Shown: one piece after another, positions 41,876 to 51,783 of the stretch
Layout of the letters: the number at the start of each line of letters is the position of its first letter
Numbering within the stretch: position 1 is the stretch's first letter
DNA from: Castellaniella hirudinis_A
Lineage (GTDB): Bacteria; Pseudomonadota; Gammaproteobacteria; Burkholderiales; Burkholderiaceae_B
DNA: 64,000 nucleotides
Direction of reading: 5' to 3'
Assembly (NCBI RefSeq): GCF_047468865.1
Contig: NZ_JBLGTV010000003.1
Span: 248,001-312,000, forward strand
Notes under the pieces: generated by a model
The model's input: the letters and a program-made list of their open reading frames with translations, nothing else
Told to the model about the DNA's origin: nothing
Database searches by the model: none
Translations under genes and position numbers: made by a program

Positions 41876-44494
41876 ATGAAGGGGCGCTTGATCGTTGCCG
41901 CGGGCTTATCGGGGGTGATGCTGATTCATCGGCAGGCCGAGCTGCCGGGGTGGCCTGGATTATTGTCCTGGGGATTATTGCCCCTGGCGTTGCTGGCCGG
42001 GGCTGGATATGGCCTGCGCCAAGGTAGCGGGACAGGCGGTGGCGGGACAGGCCGTTTCAGCGGCCTGTTGCGTATGGCCCGATTATCGGGCCTGTGCCTG
42101 CTGGCGGCCTGGCTGGCCGCCGTCACCACCAGCCTGTGGGCGCAGCAGCGCCTGGATCAGGCCCTGGCCCCGGGCAATGTGGATCGTGTGTCCCGGGTGA
42201 CTTTGCGCGTGGCGGGTCTGCCGCGCCTGCGGCCCGACCGCATCCGCTTCGAGGCCGATGTGCTGGATGCCCACCCGGCGGGGGTGCCCGCCCGGATCGT
42301 GGTCACTTGGCCCGCCGCCGGGTGGCGCAGCCCCTATGCGGCGGCCCGGGCGGCCGATCCGCCGTTTCCCGAGATTCATGCGGGCCAGGTCTGGCGCATG
42401 GCCCTGGTGCTGCGGCCCATCCAGGCGGCGCAAAATACGGCGGCCTTCGATTATGAAGGCCATGTCTTTGCCGCTGGTATTCGGGCCAGCGGCACGGTGC
42501 GCGGCCAGCCCGGCTATCTGCGCGACGAGCCGTGGCACAGCCTGGCCACGGTGGCGGATCGGGCGCGCCATCGAATCCGCCAGGCCATGGCGCCGCACCT
42601 GGAAGGCAAGCGCTATGGGGCGGTGTTGCGGGCGCTGGCGATCGGCGACCAGGATGGCATGGACGATGCCGATTGGGCCGTGTTCAACCGCACGGGCCTG
42701 ACCCACCTGGTGTCGATTTCAGGCTCGCACATCACCATGCTGGCCGGTCTGGGCGGATTGTCGATGGCGTGGGCCTGGCGGCGTGTCAGTTGGCGGGGCC
42801 GCCTGCTGGCCGAGCGCTGGCCAGCGCGCCGGGCGGGGGCTTGCGCCGCCTTGGTCGTGGCCTGGCTGTACTGCCTGCTGGCGGGGTGGGGCGTGCCGGC
42901 GCAACGCACTTTCATGATGCTGGCGGTGGTGGCCGGGGCGCAGGCGCTGCAGTTGCGCTTGAGCGGCCCCCGGGTGCTGGCCCTGGCCGCCGTGGCCGTG
43001 GTGGCGCTGGATCCCTGGTCGGTGCTGGCCAGTGGATTCTGGCTGTCGTTCACGGCGGTCGGGGTGCTGTTGGCCGTGAGTCTGGATCGTGACGGCGGCG
43101 TGGCCGCTCAAACGCCGCGGATCGCGCCGCCCGCGCCGTCGTCGCCATTGCCGTCGTCGCTGTCGGCATCGGCCGCCCGCTGGCAACGCATGGCCCGGGG
43201 CCTGCGCCTGGCCGCCCGCGTGCAAGGGGCGATCACCTTGGCCCTGGCTCCGGTGCTGGCCTGGATGTTTCATGAGGTCTCGCTGGTGTCGCCGCTGGCC
43301 AATGCCTATGCCATCCCGCTGATTGAGTTGCTGGTCACGCCTTTGTCGCTGCTGCTGGCCGCGTGCGCCGTGATCCCCGGTCTATCGACGGTGGCCGCGG
43401 GCTTGGCCTGGCTGGCGCATACGGTATTGGAAGGCCTGATGATTCCTACCGTGTGGCTGGCGGCCTTGCCTACCTTGCCGGTCGCCGCCGGCCCGATGGG
43501 GCTGTATGGGCTGGCGCTGGCCGGCGTGGCGGTCGCTTTATGGCCTGCCGGTCTCCCGAGCCGTTCTTGGGCCAAGTGGGCGGCTTGTCCCCATGTTTCC
43601 CGCTGGCGCCGTCTGGGCTGGCTGGCCCTGTTGCCCATGGCGCTGTGGTCGCCGCCTCGTCCGGCGGACGGCGAGTGGGATTTGCATGCCCTGGATGTGG
43701 GGCAGGGCAGCGCCTTGCTGATCCGCACGGCGCGGCATGCCTTTTTGTTTGACGCCGGCCCCCGCCATGCGCGCGACCGCGATGAAGGGGCCAATACGGT
43801 GCTGCCGGCCGCCCGGGCCTTGGGGGTGCGGCGTCTGGATGTCCTGGTTGTGTCCCATGCGGATCTGGATCATGCCGGCGGGGTGCGCAGCGTCTTGGCG
43901 GGCTTGCCTGTGCAACAAAGTTTCAGTTCGTTCGACCTGGATCGCTGGCTGCGCCGCGAGGCCCGCCTGCTGCAGGCCGGCCCCGCGTTACAGCCGTTGG
44001 CGGCAACGCCCTGCCAGTTTGGCGGCCGCTGGCAGGTGGATGGCGTGCACTTCGAGTTCTTGTGGCCCTTGGACGTGCGCCCTGAACGCAAAGGCGCGCA
44101 GGCCAACGCCGGCAGCTGCGTGCTGCGCGTGCGGGGCCGCCATCACAGCCTGCTGCTGACGGGCGATATCGACGCGCATACCGAAGCCAGGCTGGTGGAT
44201 CGCGGCCTGACGCCGGTGGATGTGGTGGTGGCGGCCCACCATGGTTCGCGCACCTCGTCTTCGGCGGCCTTTGTCCAGGCGGTTGCCGCGCGCCATGTGA
44301 TCATGCAGGTGGGCCGATGGAACCGCCACGGGCATCCCGCCGATGCCGTGGCCCGGCGCTGGCGGCGCGCCGGCGCCCGCCTTTGGCGCACCGATTGGCA
44401 GGGCGGGGTAAATGCCCAGTCGCGCGCGGAGGGGCTGTCGTTGTACAGTGTCCTGGAGTCGTCCCGGCGGTACTGGCATGGGCAGCGCCCCTGA
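41876..44494 (+). CDS. comEC: DNA internalisation competence protein ComEC/Rec2
   Basis: The 872-residue inner-membrane protein has an N-terminal hydrophobic and OB-like region (DUF4131), the polytopic Competence domain with the signature LVSISGSHITMLAGL, and a C-terminal metallo-beta-lactamase domain (LDVGQGSALLIR, SHADLDHAGG, LTGDIDAHTE, AAHHGSRTSSS). It forms the channel that carries transforming ssDNA into the cytoplasm and may degrade the other strand. The frame is intact, so competence may be functional. It starts 157 bases after tatD; that gap shows nothing. Confidence 0.93.
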   Translation: MKGRLIVAAGLSGVMLIHRQAELPGWPGLLSWGLLPLALLAGAGYGLRQGSGTGGGGTGRFSGLLRMARLSGLCLLAAWLAAVTTSLWAQQRLDQALAPGNVDRVSRVTLRVAGLPRLRPDRIRFEADVLDAHPAGVPARIVVTWPAAGWRSPYAAARAADPPFPEIHAGQVWRMALVLRPIQAAQNTAAFDYEGHVFAAGIRASGTVRGQPGYLRDEPWHSLATVADRARHRIRQAMAPHLEGKRYGAVLRALAIGDQDGMDDADWAVFNRTGLTHLVSISGSHITMLAGLGGLSMAWAWRRVSWRGRLLAERWPARRAGACAALVVAWLYCLLAGWGVPAQRTFMMLAVVAGAQALQLRLSGPRVLALAAVAVVALDPWSVLASGFWLSFTAVGVLLAVSLDRDGGVAAQTPRIAPPAPSSPLPSSLSASAARWQRMARGLRLAARVQGAITLALAPVLAWMFHEVSLVSPLANAYAIPLIELLVTPLSLLLAACAVIPGLSTVAAGLAWLAHTVLEGLMIPTVWLAALPTLPVAAGPMGLYGLALAGVAVALWPAGLPSRSWAKWAACPHVSRWRRLGWLALLPMALWSPPRPADGEWDLHALDVGQGSALLIRTARHAFLFDAGPRHARDRDEGANTVLPAARALGVRRLDVLVVSHADLDHAGGVRSVLAGLPVQQSFSSFDLDRWLRREARLLQAGPALQPLAATPCQFGGRWQVDGVHFEFLWPLDVRPERKGAQANAGSCVLRVRGRHHSLLLTGDIDAHTEARLVDRGLTPVDVVVAAHHGSRTSSSAAFVQAVAARHVIMQVGRWNRHGHPADAVARRWRRAGARLWRTDWQGGVNAQSRAEGLSLYSVLESSRRYWHGQRP

Positions 44495-44660
44495 TGGTTT
44501 GTCCGGCGCATTCGGCTTCAAGCCCCGGCGCCGGGCAGGGCACTAGTGGTTAATCCGCTCTTGTGTTGGATCGCAAGATCGGCGATGATGCGCCAGCCGT
44601 CCACAAGACGACAATTGCCCGCCCGCGGGTTAATGGCAAATCCAAAAGATTGTTCCGACC

Positions 44661-45893
44661 ATGACACAGACACCCCTGAAATTCTACGTTCCAGAGCCCT
44701 CTGGGCGTCCCGGTCAGGCGACCGATTTCTCGTATTTACGGCTGCAGCCGGCAGGCGCGGCCCGAAAACCCCCCATCGACACCATTCCCTACGACACGCG
44801 CGACCTGGCCCTGGGGCTCATCCGCGTGCTGGACGACGATGGCCAGGCCCAGGGCCCCTGGGCCGAGGATATCCCCGACGACGACACGCTGCGGCGCGGC
44901 ATGCAGGCCATGATCAAGACCCGCGTCTTCGATGCGCGCATGGTCATCGCCCAGCGCCAGAAAAAAACCTCGTTCTACATGCAGTGCCTGGGCGAAGAAG
45001 CCATCGCCATCGGCCAGTCCCTGGCCTTGCGCGATGGCGACATGCATTTCCCGTCCTATCGGCAGCAGGGCCTGCTGATCGCCCAGGACTACCCCCTGTT
45101 CGACATGATGTGCCAGATCTTTTCCAACGACAAAGATCCGCTCAAGGGCCGCCAGCTGCCGGTGTTGTACTCCGTGCCCGAAAAAGGCTTTTTCACACTG
45201 TCGGGCAATCTGGGCACGCAGATGCCTCAGGCGGTCGGCTGGGCCATGGCCTCGGCCATCAAGGGCGATACCCGCATCGCCTGCGGCTGGATCGGCGACG
45301 GTGCCACGGCCGAGTCCGACTACCAGACCGCCCTGTTGTTTGCCAATGTGTACCGGGCGCCGGTCATCCTCAATGTCATCAACAACCAGTGGGCCATTTC
45401 CACCTTTCAGGCGGTGGCCGGGGGCGAGGGCATCACGCTGGCGGCGCGTGGCATCGGCTCCAACGTGGCCTCGCTGCGGGTGGACGGCAATGATTTCCTG
45501 GCGGTGTATGCGGCGTCCCGCTGGGCCGCCGACCGGGCGCGCAACAACCACGGCGCTACCCTGATCGAATGGGTCAGCTACCGCGCCGGGCCGCATTCCA
45601 CCTCGGACGATCCCTCCAAGTACCGCCCCGCCGACGACTGGTCGCGCTTCCCCCTGGGCGATCCCATCGACCGCTTCGAGCAATATCTGATCCAGCGCGG
45701 CCTCTGGTCCGAGAAAGAACACCAGGAAACCCAAAAGGCCTGCGAGGCCGAAGTCGTGGCGGCCCAGAAAAAGGCCGAAGCCCACGGCACGCTGGCCACG
45801 GGGCGCACGAGCAGCGTGGCCACCATGTTCGAAGACGTCTACAAGGAAATGCCGGAACACCTGCGCCGCCAGCGCCAGGAACTGGGGGTGTAA
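44661..45893 (+). CDS. bkdA1: Branched-chain 2-oxoacid dehydrogenase E1 component, alpha subunit
   Basis: The 410-residue thiamine-diphosphate enzyme subunit decarboxylates branched-chain 2-oxoacids from Leu, Ile and Val. The TPP motif is GDGATAESDYQTALLFAN...NNQWAIST; the N-terminal PSGRPGQATDFSYL region and the YRAGPHSTSDDPSKYR loop are typical of the Bkd rather than the pyruvate type. It is first in a four-gene operon (E1 alpha, E1 beta, E2, E3). The 166 bases upstream hold no clear promoter, and no bkdR (Lrp-type) gene is adjacent. Confidence 0.93.
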   Translation: MTQTPLKFYVPEPSGRPGQATDFSYLRLQPAGAARKPPIDTIPYDTRDLALGLIRVLDDDGQAQGPWAEDIPDDDTLRRGMQAMIKTRVFDARMVIAQRQKKTSFYMQCLGEEAIAIGQSLALRDGDMHFPSYRQQGLLIAQDYPLFDMMCQIFSNDKDPLKGRQLPVLYSVPEKGFFTLSGNLGTQMPQAVGWAMASAIKGDTRIACGWIGDGATAESDYQTALLFANVYRAPVILNVINNQWAISTFQAVAGGEGITLAARGIGSNVASLRVDGNDFLAVYAASRWAADRARNNHGATLIEWVSYRAGPHSTSDDPSKYRPADDWSRFPLGDPIDRFEQYLIQRGLWSEKEHQETQKACEAEVVAAQKKAEAHGTLATGRTSSVATMFEDVYKEMPEHLRRQRQELGV

Positions 45894-45895
45894 TC

Positions 45896-46933
45896 ATGGA
45901 ACAGAAAAAACTCAAGACGCGCCCCATGACCATGATCCAGGCCCTGCGTTCGGCCATGGACATCATGCTGGAGCGCGATGACAACGTCGTCATCTTCGGC
46001 GAAGACGTCGGCTATTTTGGCGGGGTATTCCGCTGCACCGAAGGCCTGCAGGCCAAGTATGGCCAGCCGCGGGTGTTCGATGCCCCGATTTCCGAGAGCG
46101 GCATCGTGGCGGCCGCCGTGGGCATGGGGGCCTATGGCCTGCGGCCCGTGGTCGAAATTCAGTTCGCCGATTATTTCTATCCGGCCGCCGACCAGATTTT
46201 CTCCGAAGCGGCCCGTCTGCGCTATCGCTCGGCCGGGGGCTTTACCGCGCCGCTGACCATCCGCATGCCTTGCGGGGGCGGCATTTTCGGCGGCCAGACC
46301 CACAGCCAAAGCCCGGAGGCCCTGTTCACGCACGTGTCGGGGCTGCGCACGGTCATGCCGTCCAATCCCTACGACGCCAAGGGCTTGCTGATCAGCTCCA
46401 TCGAAAACGACGACCCGGTCATCTTCCTCGAACCCAAGCGCCTGTACAACGGCCCCTTCGATGGCCACCACGACCAGCCCGTGGTGCCGTGGTCCAAGCA
46501 CCCCCTGGGCAATGTCCCGGAAGGCTATTACACCGTGCCGCTGGACAAGGCGGCGCTGTACCGCGAAGGCCGCGAACTCACCGTCATCACCTATGGCACC
46601 ATGGTCTACGTGGCCGAGGTCGCCGCCCAGGAGGCCGGCATCGAGGCCGACATCATTGATCTGCGCAGCATCTGGCCGCTGGATCTGGACACCATCCTGA
46701 ATTCCGTGCGCAAGACCGGCCGCTGCGTGGTCTTGCACGAAGCCACGCGCACGGGCGGTTTCGGCGCAGAACTCTGCGCCCTGGTGCAGGAACACTGCTT
46801 TTATCACCTGGAGGCCCCGATCGAGCGCATCACGGGCTGGGACACGCCGTATCCCCATTCGCATGAATGGGCTTATTTCCCCGGCCCCAAACGGGTGGCC
46901 GAGGCATTCAAACGCGCGTTCCGGGAGGCATAA
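45896..46933 (+). CDS. bkdA2: Branched-chain 2-oxoacid dehydrogenase E1 component, beta subunit
   Basis: The 345-residue transketolase-like subunit completes the E1 active site (FGEDVGYFGGVFRCTEGLQ, DAPISESGIVAAAVGMGAYGLRPVVEIQFADY). The C-terminal transketolase domain has ITYGTMVYVAEVAAQ and HEATRTGGFGAEL. It starts two bases after the alpha-subunit stop and its own stop overlaps the E2 ATG (TAATG). Confidence 0.95.
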   Translation: MEQKKLKTRPMTMIQALRSAMDIMLERDDNVVIFGEDVGYFGGVFRCTEGLQAKYGQPRVFDAPISESGIVAAAVGMGAYGLRPVVEIQFADYFYPAADQIFSEAARLRYRSAGGFTAPLTIRMPCGGGIFGGQTHSQSPEALFTHVSGLRTVMPSNPYDAKGLLISSIENDDPVIFLEPKRLYNGPFDGHHDQPVVPWSKHPLGNVPEGYYTVPLDKAALYREGRELTVITYGTMVYVAEVAAQEAGIEADIIDLRSIWPLDLDTILNSVRKTGRCVVLHEATRTGGFGAELCALVQEHCFYHLEAPIERITGWDTPYPHSHEWAYFPGPKRVAEAFKRAFREA

Positions 46934-48321
46934 TGGGTATTCATATCATCAAGATGCCGGACATCGGCGAAGGCATCGCAGAAGTCGAGCTCGTCGAATG
47001 GCACGTGCAGCCGGGCGACGCCGTGGTCGAAGACCAGATCCTGGCCGACGTCATGACGGACAAGGCCACCGTCCAGGTGCCGTCCCCGGTGCAGGGCCGC
47101 GTGACCGCCCTGGGCGGCCAGGTGGGCGAAGTCATGGCGGTGGGCTCCGAGCTCATCCGCCTGGAGGTCGAAGGCGAGGGCAACGCGCACACGTTCAAGA
47201 CCCGGACGGCGGCGTCCCAGCCGGCCGCCGCTCAGGCAGCGGCGGCATCGGCCGATGCGGATGCCGCGCCGGCCGTGCCGGCGGCCCGCGCCGCCGCCGC
47301 GCCGCCGTCGTCCGCTCAGGCCGGCGTGGCGGCCAAGGCCAGCCCCGCGTCGCCTGCCGTGTCCGCCGCCGCCCCGGTGGCGGATGCGCAGCGGCCCGCC
47401 GCGCCGCATTCGACCGCGCACGCGCCCGCCCGCACGGCGGGCCAGCGGCCCCTGGCCTCGCCCGCCGTGCGCCGCCGCGCCTGGGATCTGGGTATTACCC
47501 TGCAGTACGTGCCGGGCAGCGGGCCGGCCGGCCGCATCACCCATGGCGACTTGGACGCCTGGCTGGCCCGCGACCGCAATGCCACGTCGCACCGCACCAC
47601 GGGCACGCTGTACCAGTCGCACGACGAGGAAACCCAGGTGCCGGTCATCGGCCTGCGGCGCAAGATCGCCCAGAAAATGCAGGAGTCCAAGCGCCGCATC
47701 CCGCATTTCACCTATGTCGAGGAAATCGACGTCACCGAACTCGAATCCCTGCGGGCGCGGCTCAACGCCCAATACAGCACCCAGCGCGGCAAGCTGACCC
47801 TGCTGCCGTTCCTGGCCCGGGCCATCGTGCTGGCGCTGCGCGAATATCCGCAGATCAATGCGCGTTACGACGACGAGGCCGGGGTCGTCACCCAATACGG
47901 GGCGGTGCACCTGGGGGTGGCGGCCCAGACCGCCGCCGGCCTGATGGTGCCCGTGGTGCATCACGCCGAAACCCTGGATCTCTGGTCGTGCGCCGCCGAA
48001 GTGGCCCGCCTGGCCGAGGCCACGCGCCAGGGCAAGGCCGCGCGCGACGAGCTCACCGGCTCCACCATCACCTTGACCAGCCTGGGGGCCTTGGGGGGGA
48101 TTGTTTCCACGCCCGTCATCAACCATCCCGAGGTCGCCATCGTGGGCGTCAACCGGGTGGTCGAACGGCCCGTCTTCCAGGAAGGCCGCGTGGTGGCGCG
48201 CAAGCTCATGAACCTGTCCTCGTCCTTTGATCATCGTGTGGTCGACGGCATGCACGCCGCCGAATTCATCCAGTGCATCCGGCGCTACCTGGAATGCCCG
48301 GCGCTGTTGTTTGTGGAGTAA
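46933..48321 (+). CDS. bkdB: Branched-chain 2-oxoacid dehydrogenase E2 (dihydrolipoamide acyltransferase)
   Basis: The 462-residue E2 core subunit has one lipoyl domain with Lys44 (DVMTDKATVQVPSP), an Ala/Pro-rich flexible linker (about 90-165), a subunit-binding domain (LASPAVRRRAWDLGI...GRITHGDLDAWL) and the catalytic acyltransferase domain ending SSFDHRVVDGMHAAEF, with the HxxxDG active site. It transfers the acyl group to CoA. It overlaps bkdA2 by one base. Confidence 0.95.
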   Translation: MGIHIIKMPDIGEGIAEVELVEWHVQPGDAVVEDQILADVMTDKATVQVPSPVQGRVTALGGQVGEVMAVGSELIRLEVEGEGNAHTFKTRTAASQPAAAQAAAASADADAAPAVPAARAAAAPPSSAQAGVAAKASPASPAVSAAAPVADAQRPAAPHSTAHAPARTAGQRPLASPAVRRRAWDLGITLQYVPGSGPAGRITHGDLDAWLARDRNATSHRTTGTLYQSHDEETQVPVIGLRRKIAQKMQESKRRIPHFTYVEEIDVTELESLRARLNAQYSTQRGKLTLLPFLARAIVLALREYPQINARYDDEAGVVTQYGAVHLGVAAQTAAGLMVPVVHHAETLDLWSCAAEVARLAEATRQGKAARDELTGSTITLTSLGALGGIVSTPVINHPEVAIVGVNRVVERPVFQEGRVVARKLMNLSSSFDHRVVDGMHAAEFIQCIRRYLECPALLFVE

Positions 48322-48327
48322 CCCAGC

Positions 48328-49740
48328 ATGTCCAATCCCATTCAAACCACCTTGCTGATTCTTGGCGGGGGGCCTGGCGGCTATGTGGCCGCCATCCGGG
48401 CCGGCCAGTTGGGGATTCCCACGGTGCTGGTCGAAGGGGCCACCCTGGGGGGCACCTGCCTGAACATCGGCTGCATTCCCTCCAAGGCCCTGATCCACGT
48501 GGCCGAGCAGTTCCACGCCCTGCAGGGCTATGCGGGCGATTCGCCCCTGGGCATCCGGGTTCAGGCACCGGCCCTCGACCTGGATCGCAGCATTGCCTGG
48601 AAGGACGCCATCGTCAAAAAACTCACCACCGGCATCGCGGCCTTGCTGAAAAAGCACAAAGTCACCGTGATGCAGGGCTGGGCCCGCATCGTCGACGGCA
48701 AGACCGTGGACGTCGATCCCGTGGCCAAAGGCAAGGCGGGCGCGCCGCAGCGCATCCGCTGCGAACATCTGCTGCTGGCCACCGGCTCCGAGCCCGCGGC
48801 CTTGCCGTTCATGCCGTTCGGCGGGCCGGTCATCTCGTCCACCGAAGCCCTGTCGCCCAAGACACTGCCCAAGTCCCTGGCGGTCGTGGGCGGCGGCTAC
48901 ATCGGGCTGGAACTCGGCACGGTCTACCGCAAGCTGGGCGTCAAGGTCGACATCATCGAGGCCCAGGATCGCGTCCTGCCCGCCTATGACGCCGACCTGG
49001 TCAAGCCTGTCCACAAGGCGCTGAAGTCCCTGGGCGTGGGGCTGCACCTGCAGACCCAGGTGTTGGGGCTGGCCGAAGACGGCAAGGGCCTGCGCATCCA
49101 GCCGCCCAAGGGCGAGGAGCAACTCCTGGCTGCCCAGCAGATTCTGGTGGCGGTGGGCCGCCGGCCCCGCAGCCGGGGCTTCGGGCTCAGTTCGTTGATG
49201 CTGGACATGGACGGCTTGGCGGTGCGGGTGGACGACCGCTGCCGCACGTCCATGACCGGGGTCTGGGCGATTGGCGATCTCACCGGCGAACCCATGCTGG
49301 CGCACCGGGCCATGGCCCAGGGCGAGTGCGTGGCCGAACAGATCGCCGGCAAGACCCGGCACTTCGTGCCCGCCGCCATTCCGGCGGTCTGCTTCACCGA
49401 CCCCGAGGTCGTCACCTGCGGCCTGTCGCCCCAGCAGGCGCAGGCGGCGGGCATCGACGCCCTGGACGGCGTGTTTCCGCTGGCCGCCAACGGGCGCGCC
49501 CTGACCCTCGAATCCGCCGATGGCTTTGTGCGGGTGGTGGCGCGGCGCGACAACCACCTGATTCTGGGCTGGCAGGCCGTGGGCCGGGGGGTCTCCGAGT
49601 TCGCGGCGGCCTTTGGCCAGTCCATCGAACTCGGCGCCCGCCTGGAAGATGTGGGCCACACGATCCACGCCCATCCCACTCAGGGCGAGGCCATTCAAGA
49701 AGCCGCGTTGCGGGCCCTGGGTCAGGCCTTGCACATTTGA
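48328..49740 (+). CDS. lpdV: Dihydrolipoamide dehydrogenase (E3) of the branched-chain complex
   Basis: The 470-residue FAD/NAD oxidoreductase reoxidises E2 lipoamide. It has the FAD motif GGGPGGYVAAIRAGQLG, the redox disulfide Cys44/Cys49 in GGTCLNIGCIPSK, the NAD motif VVGGGYIGLELG and the C-terminal dimer region with TIHAHPTQGEA (catalytic His-Glu partner). It begins 6 bases after bkdB, and a terminator follows it. Confidence 0.95.
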   Translation: MSNPIQTTLLILGGGPGGYVAAIRAGQLGIPTVLVEGATLGGTCLNIGCIPSKALIHVAEQFHALQGYAGDSPLGIRVQAPALDLDRSIAWKDAIVKKLTTGIAALLKKHKVTVMQGWARIVDGKTVDVDPVAKGKAGAPQRIRCEHLLLATGSEPAALPFMPFGGPVISSTEALSPKTLPKSLAVVGGGYIGLELGTVYRKLGVKVDIIEAQDRVLPAYDADLVKPVHKALKSLGVGLHLQTQVLGLAEDGKGLRIQPPKGEEQLLAAQQILVAVGRRPRSRGFGLSSLMLDMDGLAVRVDDRCRTSMTGVWAIGDLTGEPMLAHRAMAQGECVAEQIAGKTRHFVPAAIPAVCFTDPEVVTCGLSPQQAQAAGIDALDGVFPLAANGRALTLESADGFVRVVARRDNHLILGWQAVGRGVSEFAAAFGQSIELGARLEDVGHTIHAHPTQGEAIQEAALRALGQALHI

Positions 49741-49762
49741 CGGCGGATCACCACAGCGGCGC

Positions 49763-49802
49763 ACAGCCCGCCACGCGCTTCAGGGCGCGGGCGGGCTGTT
49801 TT
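49763..49802 (+). terminator. Terminator after the bkd operon
   Basis: ACAGCCCGCC (49763-49772) pairs with GGCGGGCTGT (49790-49799) around a 17-base GC loop and is followed by TTT. Confidence 0.75.
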
Positions 49803-49927
49803 GCAGATGCGCCGCAAGCGGTGCGGGATGACGCCGCCGCGCCTGGCCGGCGACGGGGCGGCCAGCTTGGCTACAATCAAGGCAAGCCCTTTATCAAGGC
49901 AAGCCTGTTGCCACAAGGAGTCTTCCC

Positions 49928-50860
49928 ATGTCCTCGCCCGCCGCCCCCCGCCTTCATTCCGTCACCTGCGCCAGCGCCGCCGGCCTGCACCGCATGGCGT
50001 ACTGGGAATGGGGCGATCCAGACAACGACCATGTCTTGTTGTGCGTCCATGGCCTGACGCGCACCGGGCGTGATTTCGACCTGCTGGCGCGGGCCCTGCA
50101 AGACCGCTACCGGGTGGTGTGCCCGGACGTGGCGGGCCGGGGCCGATCCGATTGGCTGGCCGATCCCGCCGCCTACGTGGTGCCGCAGTATGTGGCGGAC
50201 ATGGTCACCCTGATTGCCCGCCTGAATCCGGCGCGGCTGGATTGGCTGGGCACGTCCATGGGCGGGCTGATCGGCCTGGGCCTGGCCGGGGCCGCCGTGG
50301 CTTCGCCGCTGCTGCGGCCCGCGCGCGGGCCCTGGGGGCTGGGGGCCGCCCCGGATGTGCCGTTGGGGCGCATGGTGTTCAACGACATCGGCCCGGTTCT
50401 GGACCGCGAGGGCCTGGCGCGCATCGCCGATTACGTGGGCCAGGATATCCGTTTCGACCGCTTCCCGCAGGCCGTGGATTATGTCCGTTCGGTGTCGCAG
50501 GGCTTTGGCCCGCATGACGCGGACGGCTGGGCCGCCCTGACCGAGCATGTGTTCCATGAGCAGGACGGCCAATGGATCAAACACTACGATCTGCGCATGG
50601 CCCAGCCCTTTGCCCTGCAGACGCCCGAGGCCCTGGACGCGGCGGAAACCCTGCTGTGGCAGGCCTGGGATCACCTGCCCATGCCGTTGCTGGTGCTGCG
50701 CGGCGCGGATTCCGATATCCTGCCGGCGGCGGCCTTGAAGGACATGCTGGCGCGCAACCCGCGGGCCCGCAGCGTCGAGTTTGCCGGCGTGGGCCACGCC
50801 CCCACGCTGCGCAGCCCGGATCAGATCGACGCGATCCGGCGGTTTTTGCTGGCGGATTAG
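49928..50860 (+). CDS. Alpha/beta-hydrolase fold protein
   Basis: The 310-residue cytoplasmic hydrolase has the oxyanion motif CVHGLTRTGRDFD, nucleophile Ser110 in LGTSMGGLIG, an aspartate in RGADSDIL and the catalytic histidine in GVGHAPTL. The substrate is not predictable. aaggag stands 8 bases before the ATG. It is followed 74 bases later by a PHP phosphoesterase gene on the same strand. Confidence 0.88.
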   Translation: MSSPAAPRLHSVTCASAAGLHRMAYWEWGDPDNDHVLLCVHGLTRTGRDFDLLARALQDRYRVVCPDVAGRGRSDWLADPAAYVVPQYVADMVTLIARLNPARLDWLGTSMGGLIGLGLAGAAVASPLLRPARGPWGLGAAPDVPLGRMVFNDIGPVLDREGLARIADYVGQDIRFDRFPQAVDYVRSVSQGFGPHDADGWAALTEHVFHEQDGQWIKHYDLRMAQPFALQTPEALDAAETLLWQAWDHLPMPLLVLRGADSDILPAAALKDMLARNPRARSVEFAGVGHAPTLRSPDQIDAIRRFLLAD

Positions 50861-50934
50861 ACGAGCGCCCTGGGCATCGCCGGGGGCCGGCCTGCGGGCG
50901 CAGGATGCCGGCTTCCCCGGTCAAGAGAGATTTC

Positions 50935-51783
50935 ATGTCGTTGAATATTGATTTGCACAGCCATTCCTGCCAGTCCGATGGCGTCCTGGCCCCGGCCGAA
51001 GTGGCCGCGCGGGCCCGCGCCAACGGGGTGGACTGGTGGGCCCTGACGGACCACGATGAAACCAGCGGCCTGGCGCAGGCCGCGCAGGCGGCCGGCCAAT
51101 TGGGCATGGGCTTTATCCCGGGGATCGAAATCTCGGCCACGTTTTGCCAGAAGACCGTGCATATCGTGGGCCTGGGCATCCAGGCGGATCACCCGGCGCT
51201 GCAGGCCGGCCTGGCGGACATCCGCCGCAGCCGCTTCGCCCGGGCGCATCAATTGGACGCCTTGCTGGCGGATTGCGGGATCGAGCACGCCTACGCCGGG
51301 GCCTTGCAGTATGTGGACAACCCCGATCTCATCAGCCGGGTGCATTTTGCGCGGCACCTGTTGCAGGCGGGTCACGTGAAATCCCTGCAGCAAGCCTTCG
51401 ACCGTTACCTGGGCGAGGGCAAACGCGCCTTCGTGCCCACCCGATGGGCCTTGTTGGAAGACGCCGTGGCCTGGATACTGGCTGCGGGCGGCAAGGCGGT
51501 GATTGCCCACCCCGGGCGATATAAGTACACGCCCCAGCAGCACGATGCCTTGTTCTCCGCATTCAAAGACCTGGGGGGGCAGGCCATCGAGGTCGTCACC
51601 GGCAGCCATACCCCGGCGCAATACCAGCGCTACGCCCGCCTGGCGCGGCAATACGGCTTCCAGGCTTCGCGCGGGTCGGATTTTCACGCCCCCGGCACGG
51701 GCCGGGTGGATCTGGGGGCCATGCCGCCCCTGCCCGATGGCCTGACGCCGGTGTGGGCCGATTGGATACAGGAATCGCCATGA
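50935..51783 (+). CDS. PHP-domain phosphoesterase (YciV/RNase AM type)
   Basis: The 282-residue metal-dependent phosphoesterase starts MSLNIDLHSHSCQSDG (HxH motif) and has LTDHDETSG, GIEISATF, VIAHPGRY and SRGSDFHAP, the metal ligands of PHP domains. Close relatives (YciV/TrpH, RNase AM) hydrolyse 3',5'-nucleoside bisphosphates and trim 5' ends of RNA. ATG at 50935 follows agagaga. Its stop overlaps the greB start by 4 bases. Confidence 0.88.
   Translation: MSLNIDLHSHSCQSDGVLAPAEVAARARANGVDWWALTDHDETSGLAQAAQAAGQLGMGFIPGIEISATFCQKTVHIVGLGIQADHPALQAGLADIRRSRFARAHQLDALLADCGIEHAYAGALQYVDNPDLISRVHFARHLLQAGHVKSLQQAFDRYLGEGKRAFVPTRWALLEDAVAWILAAGGKAVIAHPGRYKYTPQQHDALFSAFKDLGGQAIEVVTGSHTPAQYQRYARLARQYGFQASRGSDFHAPGTGRVDLGAMPPLPDGLTPVWADWIQESP

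Noticed and set aside
46873..49764. Long antisense frame over bkdB and lpdV
   Set aside because: Low-complexity His/Gly/Arg composition and full overlap with two well-supported enzymes; a GC-bias shadow.
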